Origin: Candidatus Magasanikiibacteriota bacterium
GTDB lineage: Bacteria > Patescibacteriota > Patescibacteriia > Magasanikbacterales > GWA2-37-8
NCBI GenBank assembly: GCA_903858555.1
Contig: CAIOJG010000184.1
Span: 1 to 5,962 of the forward strand
Length of the DNA stretch: 5,962 nt
Direction: 5' to 3'
Shown here: piece by piece, positions 5,576 to 5,962 of the stretch
Layout of the letters: the number at the start of each line of letters is the position of its first letter
Position numbering within the stretch: position 1 is the first letter of the stretch
Notes under the pieces: generated by a model
What the model saw: only the letters and a program-made list of their open reading frames with translations
Databases searched by the model: none
What the model was told of the DNA's origin: nothing
Program-made: the position numbers and the translations under genes

Positions 5576-5962
5576 TTAAACCAACCCACGCAACTTTCTC
5601 AATTTTAAATACAAACCATATCCAAATTTATTTACAATAAAATCAAACGTCCCCGGCGACTCCACATACTCCGCGCCAAATCCACTTTTAAATCTGCTCA
5701 CGCCACCATATTGATGTTCGGTGTCATATTCATAATGTTCATTGCCAGAAACATTTGGTGCCACTCCAAAAAAATCATAAAATTTATAACCATTTTTCTT
5801 GCCTAAAGTCATCGCGCTCCACTGCAATAAATACGGCGCCATCAATGCACGGTACTCGTGATCGGATGCACCAAATAAATAAGTAAACGTCTCACCAAAA
5901 CCAACAAGCACCATCGTCGCGATTGCTATATTATGGCTGTACACCGTGAGCTGCGTAGAAAA
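5576..5962 (-). CDS. FemAB/FemX-like peptidoglycan bridge aminoacyltransferase, C-terminal part (5'-partial)
   Basis: Enzymes of this family add amino acids from aminoacyl-tRNA to the peptide stem of lipid II or peptidoglycan at the cytoplasmic face of the membrane. Only the last 128 residues are in the window; the frame stays open to the right edge. The GTG at 5944 is internal and not a true start. The visible part matches the second acetyltransferase-like (GNAT) fold. It includes a strand pair ending FTYLFGASDHEYR (26-38 of the visible part) and the family block APYLLQWSAMTLGKKNGYKF (42-61) leading to DFFGVAP. The closing block HQYGGVSRFKSGFGAEYVES (83-102) continues into PGTFD, and the protein ends in a basic helix KLRKLR. 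The sequence is AT-rich, like the background. It is followed closely by its own terminator and appears to end its operon. Family assignment is firm; the amino acid added and the cross-bridge type cannot be read from this fragment. Confidence 0.9.
   Translation of the reverse strand, partial: FSTQLTVYSHNIAIATMVLVGFGETFTYLFGASDHEYRALMAPYLLQWSAMTLGKKNGYKFYDFFGVAPNVSGNEHYEYDTEHQYGGVSRFKSGFGAEYVESPGTFDFIVNKFGYGLYLKLRKLRGLV

Noticed and set aside
1..5962. CRISPR array, tRNA, rRNA, transposase or integrase
   Set aside because: No regularly spaced repeats, no cloverleaf with a CCA-like end, no rRNA-like sequence and no recombinase motif were seen on either strand.

Overview
The window looks like a piece of a small AT-rich bacterial genome of the Patescibacteria/CPR type, possibly parcubacterial. 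This is inferred from a Gram-positive-like GyrA with no acidic tail, a FemAB-type protein and a PemK/MazF remnant of a style I associate with CPR genomes, A/T-flanked hairpin terminators, and weak Shine-Dalgarno signals in the AT-rich genes. No rRNA or other taxonomic marker is present, so the assignment is tentative.

Layout. (1) 1-2789, plus strand: the end of a small hydrophilic protein with a Ser/Thr-rich tail, then, after 2 nt, a complete gyrA (822 aa), closed by a strong bidirectional hairpin terminator. (2) 2790-3225, minus strand, visibly more GC-rich: an unrecognised 96-aa protein with a clear RBS, a TTGACA promoter and an operator-like palindrome in its leader. (3) 3226-3790, AT-rich: a divergent plus-strand promoter leading within about 70 nt to a hairpin plus U-tract, which looks like an orphan small-RNA unit. 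Convergent to it on the minus strand is a decayed PemK/MazF-type toxin gene with an internal deletion and a one-base frameshift. Two hairpins follow. (4) 3791-5470, minus strand, GC-rich: a complete POT/PTR2-family proton-coupled peptide transporter with its own RBS, promoter candidate and GC-rich 3' structure. (5) 5470-5962, AT-rich again: a terminator and the C-terminal part of a FemAB/FemX-like peptidoglycan bridge enzyme, cut by the right edge.

The genes do not form one pathway. gyrA is a housekeeping gene. The 2790-5470 stretch reads as an accessory zone in which two genes of contrasting composition and a toxin fossil have accumulated between core-like genes, each with its own transcription signals. 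The points most worth checking are the hidden MazF pseudogene, the small-RNA-like unit facing it, the orphan 96-aa gene with its operator-like site, and the peptide transporter whose GC content contrasts with its surroundings (gene transfer or assembly chimera).
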